A stretch of 64,000 nt of DNA, taken from Sphaerimonospora thailandensis (lineage in GTDB: Bacteria > Actinomycetota > Actinomycetes > Streptosporangiales > Streptosporangiaceae). The stretch is taken from contig NZ_BOOG01000035.1 of the NCBI RefSeq assembly GCF_016863115.1, positions 1 to 64,000 of the forward strand, read 5' to 3'. Below, piece by piece: positions 1 to 9,155 of the stretch. The notes below the pieces were generated by a model. That model was not told where the DNA came from. It saw only the letters and a list, made by a program, of their open reading frames with translations, and did no database searches. Within the stretch, counting starts at the first letter, position 1, and each line of letters opens with the position of its first letter. Position numbers and translations under genes: made by a program.

Positions 1-16
1 ACCCGCGGCCGGCATC

Positions 17-56
17 GTATGGCGCCGTATGGCGCCGTATGGCGCCGTATGGCGCC
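17..56. repeat. Four exact tandem copies of a 10-bp unit
   Basis: GTATGGCGCC is repeated four times head to tail with no mismatch. It lies about 210 bp upstream of the first glycosyltransferase gene. The rest of the leader up to 265 shows only a short hairpin (CGGGCG gatg CGCCCG, 177-192) and no convincing gene. The role is unknown; a slippage-prone microsatellite in a promoter region is one possibility. Confidence 0.9.
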
Positions 57-265
57 GTTTTCCGCGCAGCGGAGACCCGTCGGGAACACCATGAGAATAT
101 CTCCGGAAAGTCGCCGGAAGGAGGCCCCCGGCTCGTCGCGTCCCGGCACCGATCAAAAGCCCGGCAAGAAAACGATCGGGCGGATGCGCCCGAGCCCGTC
201 CGGGCCGATCGGATAGCCAGGCTTGCTCCCATGGCGACATCTGACATGCGTTCCAGGGGGTCGAC

Positions 266-1423
266 ATGAGAATTCTGCACATCGGACATCGCCTGCCGCC
301 GGAGCCGGGCGGCAAGGAACGTTACATCGAGCGCCTCGTCCATGAGCAACTCCGCCGCGGGCACGGGGTCGTCCTCGCGCATCGGCGGGGCAACGCGCCA
401 CACGGGACGGAGCTCCTGCCGCTCACCCGCACCGCCATGAGCCGGGCCGTGTCGCTGAAGTCCGATGAGATCGCGTTCGCCATGGAGTGTGCGAAGGCCC
501 TCCGCCGGGTCCGCGGCATCGACATCATCCACGCGCACGGCGATCACCGCGAGACGCTTCACCTCGGTCCGGCCGCGCGGCGGCTGGGAATCCCGCTCGT
601 GGTCCATGTCCACGGCGCGCTGAACACCCGCCACCGGCGGGTCATGCCGTGGGCCTTCCGCGATGTCGCCGGGTTCATCGTGTCGGGTACGAGACCCGCA
701 GCGAACCTGCTCGCGGCCGGGGTCCCCGACCGGCTCATCCGCTCGCTGCCGGCCGGCGTGGACCTCTCCCGTCTCACCGCGATCCGGGACAGCGAACAGG
801 TCGAGCGCGGGCTGATCGTCAGTGTGGGGTCGCTGCTGCCGGTGAAGAACCATCCGCTGACCATCGCGGCGTTCCACGAGATCCAGGCCGCGCATCCGCA
901 CGCGCGCCTGGTCATCGCCGGGAGCGGCCCGGAACGGGCCCGGCTCGAACGCCTGGCCGGCCCGGCCGTCCGCTTCACCGGGCAGATCCCGCCGGACGAG
1001 GTCTACCGCCTGGTCAGCCGGGCCGAGGTCTTCGTTCATTCCTCCCATCTGCTGCCCACCATCGGCGAGGGGATCCCCACCGCACCGCTCGAGGCGCTGG
1101 CGCTCGGCGCCGCGGTCGTCGTCTCCTCCGAGGCGTCACTCGAACCCGCGGTCATCGACGGGGCCGCCTACCGTGTGTTCCGCTCGGGATCGGTCGCGGA
1201 TCTGGCCAGGCACCTGCGCGCGCTGCTCGGCGACGACGCGGCGCGGCGACGGATGGTCGCGCGCGGTGTCCGCGCGGCGTCCGATCTCGACTGGCCCCTC
1301 GTGGCCGGGCGCATCGAGGAGTGGTACGAGCGGCTGATGCGTACGAGGGGAACCGAGATCTCGATGCCCTCGTACGCCGACGCCCTCACACCCGGGCTTC
1401 ACGCCCGTACCAGGTCCTCGTAG
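266..1423 (+). CDS. GT4 family glycosyltransferase
   Basis: A 385-aa GT-B fold sugar transferase that probably adds a sugar from a nucleotide donor to a lipid-linked glycan at the cytoplasmic face. The N-terminus MRILHIGHRLPPEPGG is the usual GT4 acceptor-side start. The C-terminal half has the retaining-enzyme E-x7-E pattern (about residues 268 and 276, in EGIPTAPLEALALG) followed by a strand AAVVVSSE. The start ATG has a GGGGG-type ribosome site. The last 25 bp overlap the end of the convergent glycosyltransferase gene. It belongs to the surface-glycan locus; donor and acceptor cannot be read from sequence. Confidence 0.9.
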   Translation: MRILHIGHRLPPEPGGKERYIERLVHEQLRRGHGVVLAHRRGNAPHGTELLPLTRTAMSRAVSLKSDEIAFAMECAKALRRVRGIDIIHAHGDHRETLHLGPAARRLGIPLVVHVHGALNTRHRRVMPWAFRDVAGFIVSGTRPAANLLAAGVPDRLIRSLPAGVDLSRLTAIRDSEQVERGLIVSVGSLLPVKNHPLTIAAFHEIQAAHPHARLVIAGSGPERARLERLAGPAVRFTGQIPPDEVYRLVSRAEVFVHSSHLLPTIGEGIPTAPLEALALGAAVVVSSEASLEPAVIDGAAYRVFRSGSVADLARHLRALLGDDAARRRMVARGVRAASDLDWPLVAGRIEEWYERLMRTRGTEISMPSYADALTPGLHARTRSS

Positions 1424-2568
1424 AGCTCTTCGAACCATTCCGCGGTCGTGGCCATGTCAAGGCTGTCGGGATCGCTCTGGGCGGCGCCGGCCCGCAGCTC
1501 ACGATGGGTCCGCGGGTCCATCGCCTGAATCACGGCGCCGGCGAGGGCGCCGGGCGAGCCGGGGTCGGTGAGAATCCCGTTCCGCCCCGAGGTGATCAGA
1601 TCGGGCAGCCCCCCGACCCTGGTGGAGACGACGGGCACCCCCGCCGCGAGCGCCTCCATGACCACGACGGGCAGCCCCTCGTGGTGGGAGCTGAGAACGA
1701 GGAGGTCGGCCGCCGCGACCAGCCTCCTCGCTCCGGGCACCGGCCCTAGGACGCGCACCTGCCCGCCGAGGCGCCGCCGCTTCACCTCGCGAGCGGTCTC
1801 GTCCCGCAGCGGTCCGTCACCCGCGAGCAGGAAGACGGCGTCCGGACGGGTCCGTATCACCTCGGCGGCCGCCTGAAGGAGCATGCGGTGATTCTTCTCG
1901 GGCCGGAAGTTGGCGACGGTGACGCACAGGAAGGCGGTCTCGGGCACGTCGAACTCACGCCGCACGTCGGCCGCCCGGGCGGCCCACCGCCGCTGCTCCC
2001 CCACGTCGACGCCGTGTACCCGGGTCAGCACGCGGCGGGAACCGATGACGGCGCGAGACCGCGCCACAGTCGGTGACACGGCTACGGTGCGGTCGTCCAG
2101 CCCCCGAGTGAGCCGGTCGAGATACATCGTCTTCGGCCATCGCACGCCGTGAACCGTCGAAACGAGAACGGGCCGGCGCCTGGTGAGGCGGACGAACGGG
2201 CGGAGCGCGATGGCGGGCGCCGGAGAATGCACATTCAGCACATGAGGCGCCATCCGGCGGACCGTGGCGACAAGCCTCGCGTAGACCAGCGCCCGCGGGC
2301 ACGAGCTGAGGTCGATGACCGTGACCCCGGCCGCGCGCAACCGCTCGATGAGCTCACCGGTCGACGCCCGCAGACAGATCACCGTATAGTCCACCGCGCT
2401 GTTCACGATCCGTCTCCGGGCCGCCAGAAGTCGCTCGACGAGCAGCACTTCGGCCCCTCCGGTGTCGAGGGTCTTCACGACCTCGCACACCCTGACACCG
2501 CTCATGGCGGGCCCGGCCAGTGCCACCACATCAGCGCGATCGCAGCCGAAATTGGAATGACGGTCCAT
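1399..2568 (-). CDS. GT4 family glycosyltransferase
   Basis: A retaining GT-B glycosyltransferase of about 389 aa. The N-terminal loop reads LDTGGAEVLLVERL, and the C-terminal donor site reads HHEGLPVVVMEALAAGVPVV then STRVGGLPD, which are typical of WcaL/RfaB-like GT4 enzymes. I place the start at the ATG at 2568 because AGGTGG sits 5 nt before it. An in-frame GTG at 2577 lies inside that ribosome site, and the ATG at 2505 (MSGVRVCEVV) would remove a poorly conserved N-terminus and is an alternative. It is convergent with the previous glycosyltransferase and divergent from the next. Confidence 0.88.
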   Translation of the reverse strand: MDRHSNFGCDRADVVALAGPAMSGVRVCEVVKTLDTGGAEVLLVERLLAARRRIVNSAVDYTVICLRASTGELIERLRAAGVTVIDLSSCPRALVYARLVATVRRMAPHVLNVHSPAPAIALRPFVRLTRRRPVLVSTVHGVRWPKTMYLDRLTRGLDDRTVAVSPTVARSRAVIGSRRVLTRVHGVDVGEQRRWAARAADVRREFDVPETAFLCVTVANFRPEKNHRMLLQAAAEVIRTRPDAVFLLAGDGPLRDETAREVKRRRLGGQVRVLGPVPGARRLVAAADLLVLSSHHEGLPVVVMEALAAGVPVVSTRVGGLPDLITSGRNGILTDPGSPGALAGAVIQAMDPRTHRELRAGAAQSDPDSLDMATTAEWFEELYEDLVRA

Positions 2569-2949
2569 GCGTTCCACCTACCGATTCTTTGTCTGCGCCA
2601 TTCGGAACCACGGGTTTGAAGTGCCTGGTGGTCACCGTGCGTCGGCTCGGCGAGCGTGCCGGAGGATATGTAAAAGGAAATCATCATGAGAGGCACAGGC
2701 AAGCGGAACACGCTCCCCTTGGCATCTCCTTTCCAGCGAACTCGGACCGCTCGTCCACACTCGGGCCAACAGCGGGTCACACCGTCGTGACCAGCTGCTT
2801 TGTTCTACTCGCCCAAGCCGGCATCCGCTCGATCAGCTACGGGTAGCGAATCTGGAAACTCTTCTCCGTGACGGTGAGCGCACCAATGCGGAAATCCTCC
2901 GGCGAGTTAGCTTCTCCGGCGTGAGTCATGCCTATCAGCGAGGAGCCCT
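2569..2949. other. Intergenic region between divergent glycosyltransferase genes
   Basis: About 380 bp, less GC-rich than its surroundings, that should carry both divergent promoters. It includes one short frame (2686-2790, 34 codons, basic product beginning MRGTGKRNTLPL) with AAAGGA 6-8 nt upstream. I cannot tell whether this is translated. No strong inverted repeat or known RNA motif was recognised. Confidence 0.5.
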
Positions 2950-4131
2950 ATGAAGCCGGACAGCCGGATTCGGGTCATGGAAATCATCGCCCGGATGAAC
3001 GTCGGCGGCCCCGCCATGCAGGTTTTGGGGCTGTCGGAGGGCATGAACTCCGAGGAGTTCGACCACCGGCTCTACACCGGCCACGTCGACGACGGCGAAG
3101 GCGACCATCTGCGCCTGCGCGACGCGTCGGTCCGGGTGCATCGGGTGGCAGGCCTCGGCAGGTCGGTCAGCCCGGCGGACGACGTTCGGGCCCTTTTCCG
3201 ACTGGTCGGCGCCATGCGGAGGTTCCGGCCGCACATCGTGCACACCCGTACGGCCAAGGCCGGAGCGCTCGGCCGTACGGCGGCCCGCCTGTCGGGAGTG
3301 GGGGCGGCGCGGATCCACGTGTTCCACGGCCACCTGCTGCACGGATACTTCTCCCCCGCCAAACTGCGCCTTTACATAAGCGTGGAACGGGTGCTCGCGT
3401 CGATGTCGGACCGGCTGGTGACCGTCGGCGCGCAGGTCCGCGACGAACTGCTGGCCGCCGGCATCGGCCGGCCCGAGCAGTACGTCGTCATCCCGCCCGG
3501 CGTACGGCTCGGCCCGGTGCCCGGTAGAGATGCGGCCCGCGCCGATCTGGGACTCCCCCGCGACGCGCCGGTCGTCGCCTACGTCGGACGGCTCACCCGG
3601 ATCAAGCGGCCCGACCGCTTCCTCGACGTGGCCCGCGCGGTGCTCCATCGAGTGCCCTCCTGCCGGTTCATCGTCTGCGGTGACGGCGAGCTGAGGCAGG
3701 AGCTGGAGCGCGGCCTCGAGCCTGTCCGGGGCTCCTTCGACCTGCTCGGGTGGAGAAGGGACGTCGAAACGGTCTATGCCGCCGCCGACGTGGTGCTGCT
3801 GACCGCGGACAACGAGGGCACGCCGTTGACGCTCGTGGAGGCGGGCATGGCCGCAACGCCCGTCGTCTCCACCCGGGTCGGCAGCGTCGCCGAGGTCGTG
3901 CGCGACGGACACACCGGCCTGCTCGCCGCTCCCGACGCCGCCGAGCTCGCGGAGCACGTCGTGCGGCTGCTCTCGGACGCCGGCCTGTCACGCCGGATGG
4001 GCGAGGCGGCCCGTGACTGGACGATGCGCGCGTTCGGCGTCGAACGCCTCGTCTCGGACACCGAACACCTTTACCGATCACTTCGCGGCGCCTCCCGGCA
4101 CCGTCCTACTCTTGAGAGCAGCAACATATGA
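2950..4131 (+). CDS. GT4 family glycosyltransferase
   Basis: A 393-aa GT-B glycosyltransferase. The N-terminus IARMNVGGPAMQVLGLSEGM is the typical GT4 acceptor loop, and the donor half contains YVGRLTRIKRPDRFL followed by NEGTPLTLVEAGMAATPVV with the E-x7-E pair. The ATG has GAGGAG 5 nt upstream. Its stop overlaps the next start (ATGA), so it is translationally coupled to the epimerase gene and begins a tight run of five genes (to 8546) for glycan precursor synthesis, lipid-linked initiation and chain-length control. Confidence 0.9.
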   Translation: MKPDSRIRVMEIIARMNVGGPAMQVLGLSEGMNSEEFDHRLYTGHVDDGEGDHLRLRDASVRVHRVAGLGRSVSPADDVRALFRLVGAMRRFRPHIVHTRTAKAGALGRTAARLSGVGAARIHVFHGHLLHGYFSPAKLRLYISVERVLASMSDRLVTVGAQVRDELLAAGIGRPEQYVVIPPGVRLGPVPGRDAARADLGLPRDAPVVAYVGRLTRIKRPDRFLDVARAVLHRVPSCRFIVCGDGELRQELERGLEPVRGSFDLLGWRRDVETVYAAADVVLLTADNEGTPLTLVEAGMAATPVVSTRVGSVAEVVRDGHTGLLAAPDAAELAEHVVRLLSDAGLSRRMGEAARDWTMRAFGVERLVSDTEHLYRSLRGASRHRPTLESSNI

Positions 4132-5069
4132 GGATCCTTGTGACGGGGGGCGCCGGTTTCATCGGCGCGAACCTCTGCCGCGCGCTCATCACCCGGCCCG
4201 AGATCGAGGCCGTCACGGTGCTCGACGACCTCAGCACCGGGGAACGACGCAACATCGACGACATCGGCGTGGAGCTGGTAACCGGGAGCATCCTGGACCG
4301 GGAGCTGCTCGCGGACCTCGTCTCGGCGGCGACGACGGTCGTGCATCTCGCCGCGCGGCCCTCGGTGCCGAGGTCGCTGGCGGACCCGCTGGCGTCGCAC
4401 ACGGTCAACGCGACGGGCACGCTCCACGTCATGGAGGCGTGCCGGGCGACCGGGCCGCACGTGATCCTCGCCTCCTCGTCCTCCGTCTACGGCAACTGTG
4501 CCGAGCCGTACAAGCACGAGGACCTGCCCACCCGTCCGCTCAGCCCGTACGCCGCGAGCAAGGTCGCCGCCGAGGCGTACGCCCTGGCGTACGCGGAGAG
4601 CTTCGGCCTGCGTGTGCTCCCGTTCCGCTTCTTCAACGTGTACGGCCCCATGCAGCCGGCCGGACACGCGTACGCGGCGGTCATCCCGGCGTTCGTGTCC
4701 GCCGCGCTCAGCGGCGAACCGGTGCCGATCCACGGCGACGGCACCCAGTCGCGTGACTTCACCTACATCGGGACGGTGGCCGAGGTGCTCACCGACGCGG
4801 TGGTCCGCCAGGTCACGAGCGGCACCTCGGTGAACCTCGCCTACGGGACGCGGGTCTCGCTGCTGTCCCTGAAGGACGCCCTAGCCGCGGTGTTCGGCCG
4901 TCCTGTGGAGGCCGCGTTCCTGCCGCCGCGCCCGGGCGACATAGGCGCGTCGCAGGCGTCGCCTCGGCTGCTTGCCAAGCTGTTCCCCGGCGTGCGTCCG
5001 GTGCCGCTGGATGAGGGCCTCTCCCGGACCGTGGAGTGGTTCGAGAAGAACACGGGCACTCCTGCCTGA
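4128..5069 (+). CDS. NAD-dependent sugar epimerase/dehydratase (extended SDR)
   Basis: A 313-aa nucleotide-sugar modifying enzyme. The Rossmann motif TGGAGFIG is at the N-terminus, an SSSVYG strand carries the catalytic Ser region, and the YxxxK pair is in SPYAASKVAAEAYA. The NVYGPMQPAG and DGTQSRDFTYI stretches fit the UDP-sugar 4-epimerase group (GalE/WbpP-like). It overlaps the preceding glycosyltransferase by 4 bp. It probably interconverts a UDP-hexose(amine) for the local glycan; the exact sugar is not determinable. Confidence 0.88.
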   Translation: MRILVTGGAGFIGANLCRALITRPEIEAVTVLDDLSTGERRNIDDIGVELVTGSILDRELLADLVSAATTVVHLAARPSVPRSLADPLASHTVNATGTLHVMEACRATGPHVILASSSSVYGNCAEPYKHEDLPTRPLSPYAASKVAAEAYALAYAESFGLRVLPFRFFNVYGPMQPAGHAYAAVIPAFVSAALSGEPVPIHGDGTQSRDFTYIGTVAEVLTDAVVRQVTSGTSVNLAYGTRVSLLSLKDALAAVFGRPVEAAFLPPRPGDIGASQASPRLLAKLFPGVRPVPLDEGLSRTVEWFEKNTGTPA

Positions 5070-5143
5070 TCGCGTCCCCTCCCGACACATCCGTTTCCCG
5101 AGCCGTCATTCAACCTCAGCGCACCATGTCACGGGAGAATTCG

Positions 5144-6133
5144 GTGACCAACTCACCAAGGCGCACATACCTGATTACCGGGGGGAGCGGCTTCGTCGGC
5201 TCCCATCTGAGCGACGCGCTGCTCACACGCGGCGACTCAGTCGTGGTTCTCGACAATCTGTCGACGGGCCGGCGAGCCAACCTCGCCCCACACCCCAACC
5301 TGCGTTTCGTCCAGGGATCGGTGCTGGACGAGCTGGTGGTCGACGAGCTCGTCCACCAGTGCGACGCCGTCGTCCACCTCGCCGCCGCCGTCGGGGTGAA
5401 GCTGATCGTGGAGCAGCCGCTGCGCTCCTTCACGACGAACATCCGCGGCTCGGAGATCGTGATCGAGGCGGCCCACCGCTATCGCCGCAAGATCCTCGTC
5501 GCGAGCACGAGCGAGATCTACGGGAAGAATTCCGGCGGGCCGCTCACCGAGACGTCCGACCGCGTTCTGGGCAGCCCCGGCGTCGTCCGGTGGGCGTACA
5601 GCACGGCCAAGGCCGTCGACGAGATCCTGGCCAACGCCTACCACCGGGAGCGCGGCCTGCCCGCGATCATCGTCAGGTTGTTCAACACCGTCGGACCTCG
5701 CCAGAGCCCGGCCTACGGCATGGTCATTCCGCGGCTCGTCAGGCAGGCGATCATCGGTCTTCCGCTCACGGTTTTCGGTGACGGCACCCAGACCCGCTGC
5801 TTCGCCCACGTGCTCGACGTCGTGGACGCCCTGGTCCGGCTGCTCGACCATGACGGCGCGGTCGGCCAGACCTTCAACGTCGGCCGCGGCGACGAGGTGA
5901 GCATCCTGGAGCTCGCCAAACTGATCGTCGAGCTGGCCGGAAGCATCTCCGGGGTCGACCTCATTCCGTATGCCGAGGCCTACGGCGCGGGCTTCGAGGA
6001 CATGGAGCGCAGAGTCCCCGACACCACGAAGCTTCGCGAGCTCACCGGGTGGGCGCCACGCCGCACACTCGATGACATCCTGGTGGAGACCATCGCCGAG
6101 GCCCGTGCGGAACTGGCGGCCTCCCGGCGATGA
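5144..6133 (+). CDS. NAD-dependent sugar epimerase/dehydratase (extended SDR)
   Basis: A second extended SDR, about 329 aa, with ITGGSGFVGSHL as the NAD-binding loop, ASTSEIYG for the Ser region and YSTAKAVDE for YxxxK. FNTVGPRQSPAYGMVIPRLV resembles dTDP/UDP-sugar dehydratases and UDP-glucuronate decarboxylases. I choose the GTG at 5144, which has GGGAGA 6 nt upstream; an in-frame ATG at 5126 is the alternative. Its stop overlaps the start of the phosphoglycosyl transferase (ATGA), so both belong to one operon. Confidence 0.85.
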   Translation: MTNSPRRTYLITGGSGFVGSHLSDALLTRGDSVVVLDNLSTGRRANLAPHPNLRFVQGSVLDELVVDELVHQCDAVVHLAAAVGVKLIVEQPLRSFTTNIRGSEIVIEAAHRYRRKILVASTSEIYGKNSGGPLTETSDRVLGSPGVVRWAYSTAKAVDEILANAYHRERGLPAIIVRLFNTVGPRQSPAYGMVIPRLVRQAIIGLPLTVFGDGTQTRCFAHVLDVVDALVRLLDHDGAVGQTFNVGRGDEVSILELAKLIVELAGSISGVDLIPYAEAYGAGFEDMERRVPDTTKLRELTGWAPRRTLDDILVETIAEARAELAASRR

Positions 6134-7158
6134 ACGGCTCGGCTCTCCTCACCGCGGCGGTCAGCGGGTTTCTCCTCGCCGCCGCGGCAACCCATATGCT
6201 CCGCCGGGTCGCTCTGCGCTGGGAGTTCACAGATCGCCCCGGGGGCCACAAATCACACGAGCGGCCCACTCCGTACCTGGGTGGCGTGGCCATCGCACTC
6301 GGCACCATCGTTCCCCCGGTCGCGCTTGTCGGCCTGCCCGATGAGCGAGTCGCCGGGATCATCGTCGGGGCCCTGGTCCTGGCCCTGCTCGGTCTGATCG
6401 ACGATCTGCGGTCGCTCCGCCCGCTCACCCGGCTGACCGTCGAAACGCTGGCCGCCGTGGGCGTGGTGCTGACCGGGGTCCGGGCCACGGTGACCGGCAC
6501 GTGGCTGGACGTCCCGATCACGGTGCTGTGGATCGTCGTCATCACCAACTCCTTCAACCTTCTGGACAACATGGATGGCGCTCTCGCCGCCGTCACCGTT
6601 GTCAGCGCCGCGATCCTCGCGGCGGCCGCCTTCGTGTCCGCCCGACCTGTGGCCGGGCTGATCCTGGTGACGCTGCCGCTGTCCGTCCTGGGATTCCTGC
6701 CGTACAACTGGGTCCCGGCGAAGATCTTCATGGGGGACGCGGGCTCGCTGTTCATCGGATTCGTCCTCGCCTGTTCGGCCGCCCTGCTGATCACCGGTCG
6801 GGACACCGGCACCGCGATCGCCGGCCTGCTCCTGCCGACCTTCGTCGCGACCGTCGACACGGGAGTCGTGGTGCTGTCACGGAGGAGGGCGGGACTGCCG
6901 ATCATGCAGGGCGGGACCGACCACCTGTCCCATCGCCTGTGCCGGCTCGGTCTCAGCAGGAGTCTCGCGGCTCTCGCACTCGCCGCCCTCGCCGCCACGA
7001 CCGGCATGCTGCACCTGGTGATGACGCTGCGCTGGATCTCGTCGCTCACCGCCTCGCTCATCGGTCTGGGATCCGCCTGCATTCTTATCGGCCTGCCTCA
7101 GCGGGTGCGCGTCTATCCGTCGGTTCAGCCGCGGAAAACTCCTACAGGAAAGCGGTAA
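6130..7158 (+). CDS. WecA/MraY-family undecaprenyl-phosphate sugar-1-phosphate transferase
   Basis: A 342-aa polytopic membrane protein that should start glycan assembly by moving a sugar-1-phosphate from UDP-sugar onto undecaprenyl phosphate. Family hallmarks are DDLRSLRPLTR (Mg-binding DD region), NSFNLLDNMDGALA and MGDAGSLFIGFVLA. A His-rich C-terminal loop around GGTDHLSHRLCRLGLS matches the HxH loop of the WecA branch. About ten hydrophobic segments are visible. It is coupled to the SDR gene by ATGA and lies 5 bp before the BY-kinase. Confidence 0.9.
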   Translation: MNGSALLTAAVSGFLLAAAATHMLRRVALRWEFTDRPGGHKSHERPTPYLGGVAIALGTIVPPVALVGLPDERVAGIIVGALVLALLGLIDDLRSLRPLTRLTVETLAAVGVVLTGVRATVTGTWLDVPITVLWIVVITNSFNLLDNMDGALAAVTVVSAAILAAAAFVSARPVAGLILVTLPLSVLGFLPYNWVPAKIFMGDAGSLFIGFVLACSAALLITGRDTGTAIAGLLLPTFVATVDTGVVVLSRRRAGLPIMQGGTDHLSHRLCRLGLSRSLAALALAALAATTGMLHLVMTLRWISSLTASLIGLGSACILIGLPQRVRVYPSVQPRKTPTGKR

Positions 7159-7163
7159 GGAAC

Positions 7164-8546
7164 ATGGAAGCGCTCTATTACATACGACTCGTACGCAGAA
7201 ACTGGCTGTTCCTCCTGCTCTCGCTGCTCATCGGAGTGGGGGTCGCGGTCGTCGTGACCGTGAACACCCCGCCCAAGTACCCCGCGACGATCTCCATGCT
7301 GGTCTCGGGGGATGAAAAGGAGGGCGGCGTGGCCGCCGCCCTCCAGGCCGGCGCACTGTCCCAGCAGCGGGTGCGGTCCTACGCCACCCTGCTGACCAGT
7401 CGCCGGGTCATCGGCCAGATCGCGGCCGGCCGGGACGTTCCCGAGCTCCAGGCGAACATCACCGCTGAAGTCATCCCCGACACCGCTCTGCTGCGCGCCA
7501 CCGTCACCGACACCGACCCGGCGCGGGCGGCCCAGCGGGCCAACGCCCTGGGGGCGGCGTTCACCAAGCTGATCGACCAGATCGAGCGGCCCTCCCCCGG
7601 AAGCCGTCCGACGGTCCGGGTCACCGTGGTCGATCGGGCGGAGATCCCACGCGCACCGGTCTCTCCCAAGCCGTCGGTCAACGTGGCGCTCGGCGTGCTG
7701 CTCGCACTGTTCGTCGGCATCGGCGCGCTCACGCTGCGCGATCGTCTGGACACCTCCGTCAAGACCTCGGACGAGCTGCGGCAGGTTGCCAAGATCCCGG
7801 TCCTCGGGGTGATCGGGTACGAGCGGGACGCGCGGCGTCACCCGTTGATCCTCCGCGGCGACGGCCGATCGTCGCGATCGGAGTCCTTCCGGTCCCTGCG
7901 GACGAACCTGCAGTTCATCGGAGTCGACAGCCAGCCCAAGTCCCTCGTCGTGACCAGCTGCCTGCCGAACGAGGGTAAGTCCTCCACCTCCACCAACCTG
8001 GCGATCACTCTGGCGCAGGCGGGCTGGCGCGTGATCCTGGTCGACGCCGATCTCCGCCGCTCTCGCATCGCCGACTACCTGGGCATCGAGGGCGCCGTAG
8101 GCCTCACCGACGTCCTCATCGAGAAAGCACACCTCCATGAGGCCGTCCAGGCGTGGGGCCGGCCGGGCCTGTCGGTACTGCCGAGCGGCCAGGTCCCACC
8201 GAACCCCAGCGAACTGCTCGGGTCGAAGGGGATGCGTGCGGTGCTCGCTCGGCTCACCCAGGACTATGACATGGTGATCCTCGACGCGCCGCCGCTGCTG
8301 CCCGTCACCGACGCGGCGGCACTCGGCGCGGTATGCGACGGCGCGCTGTTGGTCGTGCGGTACGGCAAGACGCGACGCGAGCAGGTGACGCGAGCCGTCG
8401 AACTCCTGTCGTCGGTCAACGCCCGGCTCGTCGGTGCCGTACTGAATTTCACGCCGGTCAAACAGGACGGCTACTACGGATACGGCTACGACCCGGAGCC
8501 GGAGCGGGAGACGTCGGAGGTGTTCAGGACGCCGGCGGGTGTTTGA
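7164..8546 (+). CDS. Wzz/BY-kinase: polysaccharide co-polymerase fused to tyrosine autokinase
   Basis: A 460-aa protein controlling glycan chain length or export. The N-terminal Wzz part has two membrane segments (about residues 14-33 and 175-193) flanking an extracytoplasmic loop. The cytoplasmic kinase has Walker A (LPNEGKSSTSTN), Walker A' (VILVDADLRRSR) and Walker B (MVILDAPPL). Near the C-terminus a Tyr cluster (YYGYGYDPE) is the expected autophosphorylation tail. The ATG at 7164 follows TAAGGA; the open frame continues upstream, but that part lies inside the previous gene. The 3' end overlaps the opposing phosphatase gene by 23 bp. Confidence 0.92.
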   Translation: MEALYYIRLVRRNWLFLLLSLLIGVGVAVVVTVNTPPKYPATISMLVSGDEKEGGVAAALQAGALSQQRVRSYATLLTSRRVIGQIAAGRDVPELQANITAEVIPDTALLRATVTDTDPARAAQRANALGAAFTKLIDQIERPSPGSRPTVRVTVVDRAEIPRAPVSPKPSVNVALGVLLALFVGIGALTLRDRLDTSVKTSDELRQVAKIPVLGVIGYERDARRHPLILRGDGRSSRSESFRSLRTNLQFIGVDSQPKSLVVTSCLPNEGKSSTSTNLAITLAQAGWRVILVDADLRRSRIADYLGIEGAVGLTDVLIEKAHLHEAVQAWGRPGLSVLPSGQVPPNPSELLGSKGMRAVLARLTQDYDMVILDAPPLLPVTDAAALGAVCDGALLVVRYGKTRREQVTRAVELLSSVNARLVGAVLNFTPVKQDGYYGYGYDPEPERETSEVFRTPAGV

Positions 8547-9096
8547 GCAGCCGGAGCGGCGCGGCGAGCGACTCGGCGATCCGTCGCGCCGCGTCCCGGA
8601 AATCCCTGCGGGAGCCGCCGTAGGGGTCGGCGATGTCGGGATGGTCCACCCGGACCAGCCCGCGTAGCGCTCTCGCCTCCGTGACCAGAGTGTGAGCCCG
8701 CCGTTCCGGCTCGCGATGGCGCGCGATGTTCTCAGCGGGTACGGCCCGAGCCAGCGCGCCGAACTCGGCGATCGTGAATGCGCGCGCCGCCGCGAGGGGA
8801 TGCAGCGCCACCGCCTCGGCACGGTGCTCGGACGAGGCGGCGAGCACGAGGTCAGCGGTGACCACCAGCTCGGCGGTGAGCGGGCACGAGACGAAGCCCT
8901 CCGCCTCCCCGCCGAGCCGGGCCAGCTCCCGCCGCGCCCGCTCGGCCATCGGGCGTCCCGGCACGGCCCGGGTCCCCGCGCTGCTCACGGTGAGCGGGGA
9001 GCCCGGCCCGAGCATCGACCGGGTCAGCCGCTCCGCCAGCGCCGACCGGCAGATGTTGCCGGTGCACACGAACAGGATGTGAAAGCCGCCGTTCAT
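8524..9096 (-). CDS. Low-molecular-weight protein tyrosine phosphatase
   Basis: A 190-aa cytoplasmic phosphatase whose P-loop CTGNICRS (C-x5-R-S) lies near the N-terminus and whose general-acid Asp is in the DHPDIADPYGG segment. It probably dephosphorylates the BY-kinase Tyr cluster encoded directly opposite, as Wzb does for Wzc. The ATG at 9096 is chosen because it places the P-loop about 10 residues in, as in the family. It is downstream of the DUF4012 gene on the same strand, so it is likely transcribed with the wall-protein genes rather than with its kinase. Confidence 0.9.
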   Translation of the reverse strand: MNGGFHILFVCTGNICRSALAERLTRSMLGPGSPLTVSSAGTRAVPGRPMAERARRELARLGGEAEGFVSCPLTAELVVTADLVLAASSEHRAEAVALHPLAAARAFTIAEFGALARAVPAENIARHREPERRAHTLVTEARALRGLVRVDHPDIADPYGGSRRDFRDAARRIAESLAAPLRLLKHPPAS

Positions 9097-9119
9097 GGGC
9101 GCGACCGTAGGCCGTCCTC

Positions 9120-9144
9120 GGCGTGCCGCCGCCCGCGGCACGCC
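9120..9144. terminator. Perfect 9-bp hairpin between DUF4012 and phosphatase genes
   Basis: GGCGTGCCG and CGGCACGCC flank a 7-nt loop. It lies just after the DUF4012 stop and before the phosphatase start. There is no clear T-run in the minus direction, so it could be a weak terminator, an attenuator or an mRNA-stabilising stem. Confidence 0.5.
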
Positions 9145-9155
9145 GTTCTTTACGG

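Noticed and set aside
6501-7163. Extended N-terminus of the BY-kinase
   Set aside because: The upstream open part runs inside the phosphoglycosyl transferase gene in another frame; ATG 7164 has its own ribosome site and starts the Wzz domain.
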